NCBI GenBank assembly: GCA_008973525.1
Contig: WACJ01000219.1
Span: 124,001 to 188,000 of the forward strand
Origin: Stenopsyche tienmushanensis
Taxonomy: Eukaryota > Arthropoda > Insecta > Trichoptera > Stenopsychidae
Reading direction: 5' to 3'
Length of the DNA stretch: 64,000 nt
Shown here piece after piece: positions 12,920 through 33,000 of this stretch. Within the stretch, counting starts at the first letter, position 1, and every line of letters begins with the position of its first letter. The position numbers and the translations under genes are program-made. A model generated the notes under the pieces. That model was not told where the DNA came from. It saw only the letters and a list, made by a program, of their open reading frames with translations, and did not search any database.

Positions 12920-14740
12920 ATCGTTTATTAATAACGACGTTCCCAATTGGCGGGTTTTGGTCCTGAATGATTGCAAATCGACGCAGCATTCTTTGACGTT
13001 TCGTTTTGTAATCGTTATGCAAAGACGCGAGACGGGAAGAGTCGGCGCACGAATAACCTGTTGCGAATTCCATCATAACAACGCTCCGAAAGCAAAACAA
13101 AGGCGAGCAGGAAAAAGAGAAGCGAGCAAAAGAGGAAAGTGGGCAGGTGGCCGACGAGGAAGAGGCCGCGATTCATTGCCAACTTATTCAGGTCACTCTC
13201 TGTCAAGTTCGGCCGACGGCGAGGGGACTGTCGCAATCGCGTCGTCTCATACTTCGTCCGATGCGATCTGTCGTCGTGCCATCGCCGAACAAACGTTTCA
13301 TTCAACAGAGGTGCATCATTTTTTCTCAATTTGTGTACGCGAACCGGTCATAAAAAAACTTGGCATCGCTCTTACACTATGCATTTGCTGCATACAAAAT
13401 ATACGTATTTGCGGTCAAGTCGCGTTCAAGGATCGGTTTTGTCTCCCTTCAGACGCAACGTCGACCTGTCGTCCGCGTATTAAATGTTAAATCCCGTTTC
13501 TGTTGTTAGCTTTCAAAAATTGTTCAAAAACTCACAACCGAAACAAATTCAAGCAGCTACAATAGTAATAACAAAATGTGAAATATTTCTTCCCAAAAAA
13601 GTTACAAACATCCAGAGACCTGCTGGAACTTCCGCAAATGGTTAAGTTTGAGGTCAAAATAAATAAATTACAAGTTACAGAGTTAGCGTTACGACTAGTA
13701 GTTGATGAAATGATCCGTTGAAAATATACCTAAAACGGTAAAATTCAGCATAGACGAGGCAAGAAAACAACTCACAGCGGCGGAGAAGCAGAAGTCGTTT
13801 GTTGCGATGACCGATACTTCTATGCATTGCCCCAAGTCGAGTAACAAATCGAGCGGAAATTATATTATAATTTTTCCTCGTTGCGAAGGACACGGCTGTT
13901 ATAAAATTATTTTTATTTTTGACTTACCGGTGCGTAAGTGCATTCCATAGTCATCCTAATTATTTTTTAATTAATCTAGATCGAATCGATCCATAGATAT
14001 CATCTAGATAGGAGATCACTTTCCTCCATGTCTGTCTCGTATAGATGCTCAATATGTCGAAGCAGTGTTTTTTTAATTTTATTTTCAAAATAAGTCGATA
14101 GAAGCAGTCTCAAACGAAGGTCGGGCGTTCGTCTTTTACGGTTAAAACTAGATCGAGTGTCGAAAAACTTAAAAAAAAAAAGTGGCGTTCGATCCGATTT
14201 AACGTCGTCCAAATGCGGCGACAGATATCAACCGACGCTCTGCGTCAAATCGATCGCTGTTCGGATCTAGAAAGCGACCCAAACTAGAAATCAATCTAGC
14301 AAAAAGCGTCGAAAGTCATAGATTAAAGATTATTCTTAGCAGGCAGTCGCGAACATGACGGCTAATGTAAATATATCGCTTCGAATGAGAAAACGCAAGT
14401 TCCCACTATTGTTCGCGAAACGGCGTGATGATACACCCACGGGCGCAGAAAAAAAACAATAAAAGTTCGCGTGCAATACATCAATCGACTCCACGTGGGA
14501 CTCGGAGCTTTCACGATATTCTGCAGGGGTGTAGTTTCTTTTGAAATTGCGTCAACGATATGCGCCTTCGTATTAGATTTCTTATGCTGGGCGCATACGA
14601 GCCTAACTTTCGAGCCGAGCTGGCATAAAGCTGGAGTTGCTGGCTATCCTAGCTTGAAAAACTGGCTTCGAGTGCATCGGGCGCAAAGGTTACATTCGAG
14701 GCTCGGAGTTTACTACTATTTAACGGGGCTGTGAATCGCT
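12920..14740. other. No gene recognised
   Basis: Several overlapping open frames of 60-177 codons lie at 12957-13490 on both strands. They share the same CpG-rich bases, and none shows a conserved motif or splice structure. Nothing else is identifiable. Confidence 0.4.
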
Positions 14741-14749
14741 ACATTATTT

Positions 14750-14872
14750 AATTCGGTTTTGGTTTCGGTTTACTTTCTTAACATTTATATCGGTTTTGCT
14801 ACGGTTTTTGTTCTGCCAAAAATAACGGTTTTACTGGTTGTCGATTTTCAATATTGTTTCAGTTCGAAGACC
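14750..14872 (+). repeat. CGGTTT-rich dispersed repeat, copy 1
   Basis: The block with TTCGGTTTTGGTTTCGG, TTTATATCGGTT and a final GTTTCAGTTCGAAGAC recurs at 51465-51585 in the same orientation and at 39478-39602 inverted. It is probably part of a short DNA transposon. The ends are not clear. Confidence 0.6.
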
Positions 14873-14877
14873 TTGTA

Positions 14878-15143
14878 TCTATGTATATAAAAATCAATGT
14901 GTGTCTGTCCGATCCAAATTTGCTAAGGCAAACAAAACCTTTTGTCAACTATGTCGAGAGGCGACAATGGCAAGCCCGGTTTGGTAAGGTAAACAAAGCC
15001 TTTCGTCAATTATGCCGCGAATCGGTGACGAGGATCGACAGTCGCTTTTCGAGGCGAGGGAGAACGCACGCATGCGCATGGATCCTAACATACATACACT
15101 TTATATACGCGTGGCATTGCAACGCATGCCGGGTATTCGCTAG
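14878..15143 (+). mobile_element. Non-autonomous Helitron
   Basis: It starts with TCTATGTATATAAAAATC directly after a host A and ends in CTAG directly before a host T, the Helitron A/T insertion rule. Nine nt before the terminal CTAG ends a hairpin GGCAT-TGCAACGC-ATGCC. The early GTGTGTCTGTCCG is typical of insect Helitron 5' regions. The element is 266 bp and has no Rep/helicase coding capacity. Family resemblance is from memory; ends and hairpin are visible. Confidence 0.75.
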
Positions 15144-15261
15144 TATAAAATAAAAGTTCTAATAGCGTCCGTTTCGTTAGCAGCGTCGTTAAAACGAGTA
15201 AGATACACAAGACAACCGCCTCCTCGTACGTGTTAGTTACTTGGATTTGTTAAAAAAACTA

Positions 15262-15336
15262 AATACGTACAAATTTCATAAGGGTACCTAACTTTCTATG
15301 GCGCGGTCCCTGTCTCGACGCTATAGAAGGGTTGAC
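15262..15336. mobile_element. Truncated pogo/Tigger-like MITE end
   Basis: Reverse complement of the left end of the MITE at 38562 (AGTCAACCCTTCTATAGCGT). Only this end and about 50 bp of interior remain. Confidence 0.6.
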
Positions 15337-15339
15337 TAA

Positions 15340-18300
15340 TTTCAGTCATGTTCGCCGTGACATTGAATCGCTCGACGTGATTTTAAAAAAATGATAATTC
15401 TATCAATATATTCATGCTGAATCCATCCATCGAATTCAAAAAACAAATAAACAATAATACTATGTTGAAAATTAATGCATACAAAAATATCTTTCAAGTT
15501 GCCCCGGGATTTAGCGGTTGGACTCTTGAGTTCAATTACGCAGGATTTGTGGTCAGTGACCACATTTTTACTGCATACATGCGCTATGAAAACCGTATCA
15601 AATTGGTCGTCGATTGGGTTGTTTTTTTTTATACCCGAGCTGGAAATTATGTAAAATTTGTAAATAAAATAGATCGCTTGCGGTATTACACGATTTCAAA
15701 CATCGACACCGTGATCGCGAAATTCCATCAAAGATTGGCACACCCGAATCGCATGTGTTGACACGATGGTAAATTTCGTTCGGATCCGGAATCTTTTTAA
15801 AATATTATGATAACCACTATCGGTCGATAAAAAATGCGACATAGGATCCGAGTCGTCGTGCAGAAACATGACACGCATGCCGATAGACCCATGGCACATG
15901 CGTTGTGTCATCGGCCATCGTATTGTTTCGGTTGTCGTGCATCTTTTGACTTTTTTGTTAGGAGTTGTTAATTAGAATGTATCCCGTAAAGGATCAGGTG
16001 GTGGGTTCGAATCGTCGATCGTTGACCGAAGAGGGCTGTTCGGTTGCATCGCTGCATTTCTCAACGTGACCGAGATTCTAAATCGACGCGTCTATTGTGT
16101 ATCGTTTTGTAGAATTTCGTGCCCATACGACTATTTTCTCTTTCTTCCGAATGTTCGTCGACTGGGTCGCGCGACAAGAATGCAAATGTCGCAGTAGGCG
16201 GTGGGAGTTGAGGTGATGGTGAAAAATGTGGACTTTGGTCCGATGATCGTTTTCGTTTTCGTTATTTGTCAGCCTCGTCCGCGCCCAAAGCGGTCGCAGA
16301 TTGCTCCGTCGCGAAAGAGATCTGCCGAATTTTGCTCAGGGTTTCGTTCGTCTCAAAAATATGGTCATCCGAACGAGACGGAGTCTCCGTCGCATCCCGC
16401 GGTACTCAATTTTAACGTTCGAGACTTTGAGTCTACGCGAGTCGCAAATCCTGATCGATAAATTAAATATTCAGCTCTCAAACGTCGCAGATCGTGTCGA
16501 TGAACTTCGCTCCGCGTCGGCCTTCCGCAGAATCGATTCGACTCTTGCCAGAACGCATTTTGAAAGGATCAGCGATGTCGACGTAAGATTGCGAGACGCG
16601 GAGAATTGACGTTAAATTATGTCGGAAAGTGAAACCTACAACACTCGAAGACTATGTGGCAGAGCGAAATCGACCGAAGACAGAACTAAATTGAAACATG
16701 TTTTGGAACCGCTAATATGCGTTCTTACAGACTCGACCGGAGCGCGGGCGCACCTTGGATTAGAAAAGGTTAAAAAAAGCACTTCTCCGTGCACGCAAAT
16801 CGCACATCATGACCGAATCTCCCGACTTGTCCTGAAATCTTTCACCGTCACGAACGAAAGATCTACGATATAATTTTCAATTACGACGCTAAACAGCCGA
16901 TGCATTCGTTCGTCAATGGGAACGCCCGAAGCGGCCGCGTCTCGTTAATTCGGTCAAATTGGATTCGAACGTTCAGAGAGTCGATTCGGAAAGTAATAAA
17001 AAGGGCATCTCCGTATAAATATTGAAATCCCCGTCAATTTGAATGAACATTTAGAGACCCATTTAAAACGCCGAAATGGATATTGGGCGTTATTTACAGA
17101 GCGATTTACATAATCGAGGAGATCCTTTTAGGGTATAAATTCAGAATGGATCCTGCGACGATCCAAATTACATGCCCGTCGTCCGAAAATTCATGTAAAT
17201 ATTTAGTTTGCATCTGTGAGAGCTAACGACGCGGAAAAGTCGTTCATTTTCTCTCGTTAATTAAAATTGAATTTGCTCGCAACAATCGTTATACAAATTA
17301 AGTTTCGGTAAGCGTCACAATCCATTTATCCAATCCAGCAACGTCGACGCGCTCTTTTCGCCATAAAAACGTGAGAATTGCTCGGAAATAAGTCGGCAAT
17401 TAGACAGATGGCCTTTTAATTATACAATTCAATAAACGAGGGGAATTTACGAACAGATATTTCACTTTAAATGTGTAAAACGTCGGGGCTGCGACACGCG
17501 TCGACTCATTTATCGGCTTTATTGCAGATCGTATCGGATTGTTTTGGTCGATATCGACTAAATTGGCTGATAACAGATTGTTTGAATGCGTTTCGAAAAA
17601 AAAATAAAGCTATTTTTTGCGCGGTTTTAAATAGATCCAAAAATTGGTAATAATACCGCATGTGTTTATCGCTAAATGTTCAACGAATTTTTAAAATTCC
17701 TAATGATAAACGACGATATTTCTCGTCTCCGAAGAGAAGGCGACATTCTTCATCTGCAGTCGCCCTTCGTCTCTCAGACGACTTCGAAAAGGAGGTCCGA
17801 CGAAGCCACATCGAAGATAGTGTAAGATTACTTCGCCCCCTGATGATTGATCGAATTTTAAAATTCAACTCCTCCATGAAATTGGATTCGAGACTGTCAT
17901 TTCTAGACTGTAATAGCTTGATTTGCGCTTTTTTACGACACAACTATGATATAATCGTTGATGATATTCATTCGATTGTAATACAACATTGTTTTATAAA
18001 CTGTTGAATATGTAATTTTAATTGGTTCGCTAATGGTTGCAGTAAATCATGATGAGCGTCACGGTCTTGCATTTTAGATAAAATTTCTTATGTAAATTGG
18101 GTTGAATGGCAAAGATTAGGCGAAAAGGGTTGAAAATCGATTGACGTCATTGTTGTGGCCGCAATAAGCAATCGAGCGCTTGTCACTTGACAGTTTCGCA
18201 ACCTTTTCGTCGACGCTTTGGCAATGCGAATCGCGTCTCTCTGAGATCGGAGCGCTTTCGATGGATTATCGATTGTTATGATATCGCAGATCGCGCAATA

Positions 18301-19165
18301 AACAATTGTCCGATCGTTTTTAAAACGTATCACGTGATGTGTTCGGCTATTTTGAATCGAGATAATATAACAAAGCGCGATATCTGAAAGACTCATAATC
18401 CTATGATATTCGTCGCTGGATATAGAATGATTGCGCAATCTCACAAATCAACCAGTTCATAAATACACGATGAAGACACCTCTTCGTATTCCTCGAGCGT
18501 TGCGTGCTTCTTATCTCGAATTCGACTTTCTATTGAGTCGTCTGGTGTTCTCGAAGCGCCATTGTCGTCTAATTTAATACATCTTATGCAGGAAACTGAT
18601 CTCGCGATCGATACGTTCGTATTATTTGTGCTACATCAATTAATACACATCTAACATTTCTAAAATGGAAACACTATGTTTATTTTGGGTGAACGACTTT
18701 ACCTCTCGACAATCAAAACACTTCTGTAAAAATAAATTACAAAAAAATGTCGTCGTTCACGTGTTCCAATAGAAAATTATGGCTCCGCGTAAGACGTGTT
18801 AATGAATGTTTTCTTAGATTTGTCCGTAATGTAGAACGAATGTTTCTACCTTTTTAGCCTGGTCGAAATACTTAAATCCGCAACAAAGAAGATCGTCTTC
18901 TGCGAGAGCAGCAGTCGCCTCGACTAATAAAGAACGTCGCCTAACCAATTAATTAATATCTTACGTCATGTACAAATCATAATAATTACTATAGCCGCAG
19001 CATCGAAAGCAATTTTGTGCAGCAAAAATACGTTTATATTTTTATTTGAATCGAATTTTAATACAGTACGCAGAGACGAACGTCGATTCAAAACCGTTCA
19101 ATGTTTGCGTACGAGAATTTGTTATTTACACTAGGTGACTCTTGAAGCCCTATAAGAAAGCGACA
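15340..19165. other. No gene recognised
   Basis: Open frames up to 118 codons (for example 16301-16609, 17660-18007, 18088-18444) overlap in several frames and show no family signature. A B-box-like GGGTTCGAATC at about 16005 has no matching A box. Nothing else can be supported. Confidence 0.4.
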
Positions 19166-19169
19166 GAAA

Positions 19170-19899
19170 AAATAGATAGATAAAACACTAAAAAATTCAA
19201 GTATTATTTTGAGTTGAGTTATCGAGTGTTACGTCATTTAGTCTGGATCTGATTTTGGAAGCCAGGCAACTTGCTGCTGAAAATGCACGCTCAGCCTCCA
19301 CACTCGTCGGAGGTATCGTCATCAGATATTTAAATGCTAGTTGTAGTTAAAGTATAACACCATCAATGTGACTGATAAAATTCCTATCTGCTGAGACTCG
19401 GACTAAAACTTGCAAAATTCCCGATTTCTCGACAAATTATTTATTTCCGTCGCTGCAGATGAATACTTATATACTATAATACTTTGATGTGATTCGTAAT
19501 TATATTACGGAGGAATACAAACATTCTGAATCCCGTATCTATTATATTTCATATCGATATTCTCATTATTAGAGTCGATGTGTAGTAAATACATCACCGG
19601 TAGGGAAAGGTTAATATAACAATTTGAAAAACATATATGTAATATATATATGTATACATAGATTAGACAGATTACTACCTCTAGGCGTCGCCTAAGCTTG
19701 CTAATTAGTAGTTACGCCACTGTTTCCGAGCGTCTAGATTCAGGCGGGAATATTTCGATTTAATAATCTTCATCGTGCTGGTGAGGTGTACGATTTCTGT
19801 TAGATAAAAATTTCAATCCCGAATTTTTCGTGACTACGTTTACTAATCCATGAGCACCTAAAACTGTCCGGAATCCCGGGATTGGATTCCCTAGCCGTG
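19170..19899 (-). mobile_element. hAT transposon remnant with dimerisation domain
   Basis: Minus strand about 19346-19197 reads LMTIPPTSVEAERAFSAASC and continues LASKIRSRLNDVTLD, the hallmark C-terminal dimerisation region of hAT transposases. The right end carries the family terminal repeat (GGGATTGGATTCCCTA). The left end is truncated. The 19465-19850 part is shared with the FER intron copy and the inverted copy at 50330. Confidence 0.8.
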
Positions 19900-20533
19900 T
19901 CTAATCCTAGAGGTTATTTCGTTGTACAGTGAGTTCTTTTCCGTGATGATGGCTCAATATTTCAAAATATTCCAACTCTCGGACCCTTTCAATATTTTTA
20001 TTGTTGACACTCGCGGTGGTCTAACTGCTAGCATTCACTCTCGATACCACCATATATTTTGTTAATTTGATTAATCTTCGAGAAAATAAAATCAAAATCA
20101 ACGTCTACTTAAGATGCGAAAAGTAGGACTGGAAAGGAGTAGTATATGAAATATATCCAGAATAGCATAAGACGCTTCGGAGTAGCTCGAGCTGAATATT
20201 TGAAGAAAATGAGCGATCGAAGGTTCGAAATGTAGTCCGCTTGAGCGACGGATACACTCTCTTGTCCCAATTCTGATCGGACAGGTGAAGAATCGACGCG
20301 AGCTTTAAATAGCGACCGATAATCGCTTCATTCCACTTCTTCTAATCCAAATATTTATTTTCTTCGATGCAAACAAACGAAAAACAGCCATGCCTGATAT
20401 TCATTTTAGATCACATATTTGCATGATAAATTATTCTGCTCGTTTGTTATGGAAAATGGAACAAATTGCGAAGTTTTTGTTGGGCGGATTGATAATTTGT
20501 ATCGTTCTGATTTGTTTACTTGTATATTTTCAG

Positions 20534-27777
<7,244 letters not shown>

Positions 27778-27845
27778 TATTTCTTAATGATTAAAAACTT
27801 CCGCAGATCGATTGTGATTTTTGTAAAATATTATTTTTATGTGTA

Positions 27846-27851
27846 AATAAA
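27846..27851 (+). terminator. Poly(A) signal of FER
   Basis: AATAAA lies 69 bp after the FER stop codon in an AT-rich stretch followed by TG-containing sequence. It is the first canonical signal after the stop and implies a short 3' UTR. Confidence 0.6.
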
Positions 27852-28842
27852 AATGTATAATTTTTAGTTATATGTCTCGTAATTATAGATCATGCTGTAA
27901 ATATATTGTTAGGTTCGACTTAAGAAATACTTATTTAGCTTTTTAATTATCAGTAGAATTTTTCGTGTTGTTAAAAAGTGATTTAATTTAATTTTACTTT
28001 TAACATAATAATGTAAGTTTTAGTATCATATTATTTATAAATTTATAAGAATTGTACCAATTTTATAAATGAAATAGGGGCAAATGTAAATGTTTATAAG
28101 AAGACGTCATAATAAATCAAATTATTTCATATTTCTACTAAATGTTTAGATACAATAGGACATATTTTTACGTTAAAATAATCTTAAAACGACTCTGCCA
28201 TTTTTAAGTTTTACTTCTTTTTTTTTATCCATTTTGTTAAATAAATGTTTTATATTTCATAACTGCTATATTTAGAGAAATAGAAATGAGGTTGTACTAT
28301 GTTTACATACAATTGCATATGTTTTAATCTTATAGAACGATTCCTGTTCAATAATATTTTTACTTTCTGAAATATTTATAAAAAATATTGAACAAGCATT
28401 GTTGTAAAGCAAAATGTTTAATTATCATCATGTAATAACAAAAAAATCATTGATTTAGATTTACATATGTATCTATTTGTTAACATCTAATGTGCCAAAT
28501 TGTGTAGATATAATTACTTTTTATAACCTTTGTAATTATAAATACTCATTTTTGCATTTATTATGAAATACACCATTGAAAAACATTAATTTTATTTTAA
28601 TCTACGCTAAATTTTTAATAACCAGAAGAAAATGCATCCTCCAGATGAAATCGGCATTTCATTAATTTAAAATATATGTGGCAAATGAATACACATTTTT
28701 AATAACAAACTTTTATTCAACTACAATAGTTAAAAAACAAATATATCCTAGTATTATTTCATATTTTCTCAGCTATAGATGTAATTGGGGCTTTCGAAAG
28801 GTCTGCTACCAATTGAATTTGCATAATAGACAGTATTTGAGT

Positions 28843-28862
28843 TAGGCCCGATCCACACTATT
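28843..28862 (+). repeat. Solo end of the GGCCCGATCC foldback family
   Basis: TTAGGCCCGATCCACACTA is the inverse of the right end of the foldback element at 29326-29506. It could be a solo relic or the true left end of a 660-bp element flanked by TTA. Confidence 0.55.
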
Positions 28863-29325
28863 GTGACGTGTGGTGGTTGTTGTAAATAAAAGTATTGATA
28901 TTTTATATATATACTATTTATTTTTACTGCGTTACAATGTATTTGAGTCAAGATAGTTTGGGCTGACACAGAGTATTCCTCTTACTAGTACGGTTAGTCG
29001 CTAGCTGTCAGCCGTAACACTCGATGTTAAACTCTAAATAAAACTCTGATGATTTATGGTTTGTGAACCATTTATATACTAAATTATTACAAAGAAAAGA
29101 TCCAAGTTCAATTTCACGATATCGTGCTTTTACTTTTGATAAGAAGGGAAATTAAATATGTTTTATGTGCATAAGGCGAAATCAATTCAAATAGACAATG
29201 CTGCGATATTGATGGTAATTGAACTTGTTTACAAAGATATGGAAAGTTTATTAGATAATTGTTTCTTGCACATCATAAAGGTCGCATGGAAACAATTATC
29301 AATATTAAGAAATTATGATGTGTGA

Positions 29326-29506
29326 TTAGGGCTATAGGGTGTACATTACACTATGGTGCCGGTGACGGTTCGATCTCGCTCTCGGTCCTGTCAAATATTC
29401 TCAAACAAAAAATACTCTGATTGTTTCTTGTGTAAGAATATTTGATCGGACCAAGACCGGAGCGAGATTGAACCGTCAACGGCACCATAGTGTGGATCGG
29501 GCCTTA
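29326..29506. mobile_element. Foldback MITE, PIF/Harbinger-like
   Basis: The two arms (about 29348-29400 and 29438-29492) are imperfect inverted repeats of about 50 bp. They share CACTATGGTGCCG, GACGGTTC and ATCTCGCTC around a 40-bp AT-rich loop. The outer ends begin GGGC/GGCCCG and the flanks are TTA on both sides, as in Harbinger-type elements. Transcription through it would form a long hairpin. Confidence 0.7.
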
Positions 29507-31438
29507 CACGGCCATCCAAATCTGTACATATATAGTTTGTTTGCTTGCGGATTATACATTCCTATACCAATCATTTGCTTGCGATGAAACTTTAGTGAGT
29601 TATTGGGCATGTATCCAAGAAGGTTTTTAAATTATCAGAACCATTGAATTTATTAAAAAACAATATGTTGCCAATACATGGACTATAAAGGCGACCAGCA
29701 GGGGAGATTTGAGGTTTTAAGAGTCTAATATGTTATTGTTTGCGAGGATGTTTTGCATTTTTTTGATTGACCTTCGATTAAAAATAAAAATGTATGAATT
29801 GTAAGAAAATTCTCAATACCTTAATGATGTTATTGTTTATACAAATGTGTTCTGTTTAACTCCTATCACATGTATTTCTATGCGCATGGCTGTTTAATAA
29901 AACATTGTGTTTTTAACTTTGACTCAGTTTCTTAATAGGTCATTTTAGGTGTAAATATATATTTCTATCTCAAAAAAATGACTTTTGTGAAATCTATACA
30001 TTTCAATGTACAAGCTTTCAATTTCATATGTGCTCCTTTAAAAAAAGTTGGATTTTACATCAATGAAAAGTGTTTGGTTTATTTGTATTCCATGTTTCTA
30101 CAAAAGCAAGTATTATTTTCGAAATTATTACATTAATTTATTCATAGATTTTTATTAAAAACTTTCCTTAATTTAATCTATGGCAACCAGTCAATTACCA
30201 CATTACAAGTTTGAACTTTTTAGATAAAAATTGATTGTTATTATACAAATGTGTAATTTAAGATTGCACTATAATGTCTTTATTTTGTTTTCAATTCAAT
30301 ATTTATTTCTTCTGTTTTCCCTTATAATTTTGTATCGTTGGATATTTCCATTTTCCTTATAATAAAAAAAAATATTGGATCAATTCAATAATTGAATTAC
30401 TGGTGTTTGATCAATAATTTGCAATGCTTTATAAATCATTTGAATAAGTTTAGGAGACTTGCTATGACCACGGACACCTTATAAAAAAAACTGATTATAA
30501 ACCTCCAAATAAAATAATTTTACTGCATAATAGAAAAATTTGGATGGATGAACGTAATGGGATAATATGAGATTATTTATGTTCAGCTCTATTTTTGTGG
30601 GTAACTTTCAAAGTAAGTCTTCACACCCACTAATTTCCAATCCACATATTTTTCTCATAACAGTGCTTATAAATGCACTAAATCCATGTTCCACAAAATG
30701 AAAAAACAGGAGAACAATTGGTATGTTTTTGTAAAACAAAATCGGTAGAATCCTTGTTTAAACATTGGTTTCAGCTCATCGTTTGTGAATAATTAAATAA
30801 ATTGCTTCTGGGTTTGTATGGATTCATCTGAATTTGTTAGTCTTCTTGCAAAAGGATCCAATGTTCAATTTGGGACAACTATTTGACCAAAATCAGAATA
30901 AAGAGCCGTTGAGTATTGACAATAATCAAACAAATCTTCATCCTGTTTTTGCAACTTTGAAAGATTCGGGAACAGGGCTTCCCAAGTTTTGTTCGGGTAG
31001 AAAAAGGCTTACAACAAATTCAGATATACTTTAAGTTTTTACGATCCAAATATGCACTTTCAGATAATTAGTTTAGTTCTGTATTAAGTAGTAAACTGCT
31101 ATAATCTTCATCATTTCTGAACAAAGTCAAGCAAATAATCCCTCATTTAAGGCATTACATTTGATTTTATTAACATGTGAACCCTCGATATTGTCCATGC
31201 AAATTAATCTCAGTCTCAAATTAATTTTAATTTTTCGCACTTCAGCGGTCACATGGATCCTTGGGAGTGGGAGAATCTTTGGTTTAGATATATGTAGTAT
31301 ATAACTATATAAAGCAATTATTTTTTTACAAATACGCAAAAAACAATGAGGGAGCAATTTATGCTGTTTACTTGTTAACTCGAAGAAACTCGCGGCGTTT
31401 CAATTACACAAAAATTCAAGATTAGAACATTACCATAT

Positions 31439-31545
31439 TTTCCCTGCTTTGAGTAGATGGATGTAACCCCTTCCTGTGAATGGATATTAAAGAGGCCCAT
31501 AGTTCTGCAGTGGACTGTTTGTGGCTGCACTATGATGATGATGAT
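31439..31545 (+). mobile_element. 3' tail of a non-LTR retrotransposon
   Basis: The segment ATAGTTCTGCAGTGGACTG followed by GGCTGCACTATGATGATGAT is the common 3' end of insect LINEs with a TGATGA-type tail. Only about 100 bp remain. It lies just past the eIF2B alpha stop codon, so it may form part of that gene's 3' UTR on the opposite strand. Confidence 0.65.
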
Positions 31546-31602
31546 ATTAATAATAAAACAACCTCAATTTTTTACTAAAAATATCATTTTTGTATCAATA
31601 AT

Positions 31603-32898
31603 TTACAAATACAATTTTATAAGTTCGTCACTCACTGCAGACGGAGTGAGAATACCTATATCAGTAAAAAGCAAAGTTATATAAGACGGAGGAGTATAAT
31701 CCACCAAAGGATGTTCTTTAGAGAAATCTTTCATATTGAGAGTGCTAGATAAATATTTGAATTCGTTGGGTAAGTCTTTTTGATTTAAAGGATATACTCT
31801 ATTGAATTTGAAACTTTCCGTAAGAACATAAACGGGCTTCTTGAGTTCTTTTGCGCACATCGCAATAGTATAGGTGCCGATCTGTAATTAAATAAAAAAT
31901 TAAGATAATTACATGGTCAATATATATCATATGTACAAATAAATAAACATTTACCTTATTAATTATTCCACCGCTCTCTGCGACGCCTTCCGCTCCGAAC
32001 ATTACCAGATCTACCTGTTCTAAGATATAGCCTACAGAAGCGTCCAAGATCAATGTGCAATCGACACCTTCTTTACATAATATTTCATACATTTCGATTC
32101 TGAAATTTTGAATATTGCCATTAGAGAATTCAAATTTCATAAAAATAAGATATAATAGATCGTTACAAACCCTGCATTATCAGGCGAAGATGTAGTGACG
32201 TACACTTTAAATCGTTTATGTTGTTGGACAGCTTGGCGAATAGTTTCCAGTACGACTCTCGATTTTGAATGTGTCAAAATTTTCTAAAATATAAAATATC
32301 AATGACGCGGCTAAATAAGTTTTCATTGAGACATCATCACGATAAAAATAATATATTACTAACGCAACCGTCTGAAATAAAAGAGCTAGCTTGTTGGGCA
32401 ACTTTTCCTCTTGCTTCGTGCAGCCTACCCAAAAAAAGCTTTCCTCTATCCGCCATTATTTCCTTACATTTTGCAAAGCTCTGAAAGAAAATATTATTTC
32501 TTTAAGAGAACTGCAATTTAACTCATTTAAGCCAAAGCAAAACGGAACGCTTACCACTGCATCCAGGCCTTCAACGAGAGTAATGAAGCGTAAAAATAGA
32601 GCACAACCGGATGAAACAGACGTAGTAGGTTGATCGCATTTTTTCATAGCATTAATCGCTTCTACAAAGTTTGCTCTCAGTTCTGTTATTGTTGTGGTGG
32701 CTGAAATACAATAAAAACATCTCTAGCACTCACTGCATGTTAGATATTGCATCACATTCGTAGATAATTATTTTTACCATCATCTCGTTGTAAAACCTCC
32801 AACAGAGTCATTATCGCGGCTATGCCGGCCGAAATATTTTTGTCATCGTGTAGAATTTTATTAAAATATGTTTGTATCTCCGCGTCTGTAACGAGCAT
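31603..32898 (-). CDS. eIF2Balpha: Translation initiation factor eIF2B subunit alpha
   Basis: Six exons on the minus strand: 32898-32778, 32700-32555, 32480-32364, 32283-32171, 32099-31955, 31881-31603. All phases match, giving 306 residues, the usual length of the family (human is about 305). The ATG has an in-frame TAA three codons upstream. Diagnostic stretches are [60 protein letters not shown] and the C-terminal [15 protein letters not shown]. In this family the subunit belongs to the decameric eIF2B exchange factor that reloads eIF2 with GTP and senses phosphorylated eIF2alpha during stress. It acts in the cytoplasm. All introns are small (about 70-85 bp). The gene converges on FER and diverges from the malic enzyme gene. 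Confidence 0.96.
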
Positions 32899-33000
32899 AA
32901 GTTCTTAATATTTAAGGTTATGAATATAAAAATGACTTATTTATCTCAAACGCATCATCTTTCACCTGAAAATTTCATTTTGTACCGACTATAAGAGCTT
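32899..33000 (-). promoter_or_regulatory. 5' flank of eIF2B alpha; no recognisable core promoter
   Basis: The 100 bp upstream of the eIF2B alpha ATG is AT-rich with no TATA box or initiator that stands out. The 5' UTR and start site cannot be placed from sequence alone. Confidence 0.25.

Larger units (their letters stand above)
27900..31430. other. AT-rich, CpG-poor spacer between convergent genes
   Basis: Sequence between the 3' ends of FER and eIF2B alpha. It is very AT-rich and poor in CpG compared with the first 20 kb. Apart from the elements at 28843-29506 and a 66-codon open frame at 30834-31034 of unknown meaning, nothing is recognised. Confidence 0.5.

Noticed and set aside
12957..13490. 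177-codon plus-strand frame with several overlapping frames.
   Set aside because: At least four frames on both strands are open over the same bases, pointing to composition rather than coding. No motif recognised.
16003..16013. B-box sequence GGGTTCGAATC suggesting a tRNA gene.
   Set aside because: No A box at the right distance and no cloverleaf can be folded.
20390..20533. The open frame running into the first visible FER exon adds a hydrophobic, membrane-helix-like segment (FLLGGLIICIVLICLLVYF).
   Set aside because: This is the pyrimidine-rich tract before the 3' splice site (TTTACTTGTATATTTTCAG), which reads as Leu/Ile/Val/Phe in any frame. FER-family kinases have no membrane segment there.
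28769..28969. 66-codon minus-strand frame downstream of FER.
   Set aside because: It overlaps the foldback family end and has no protein-like features.
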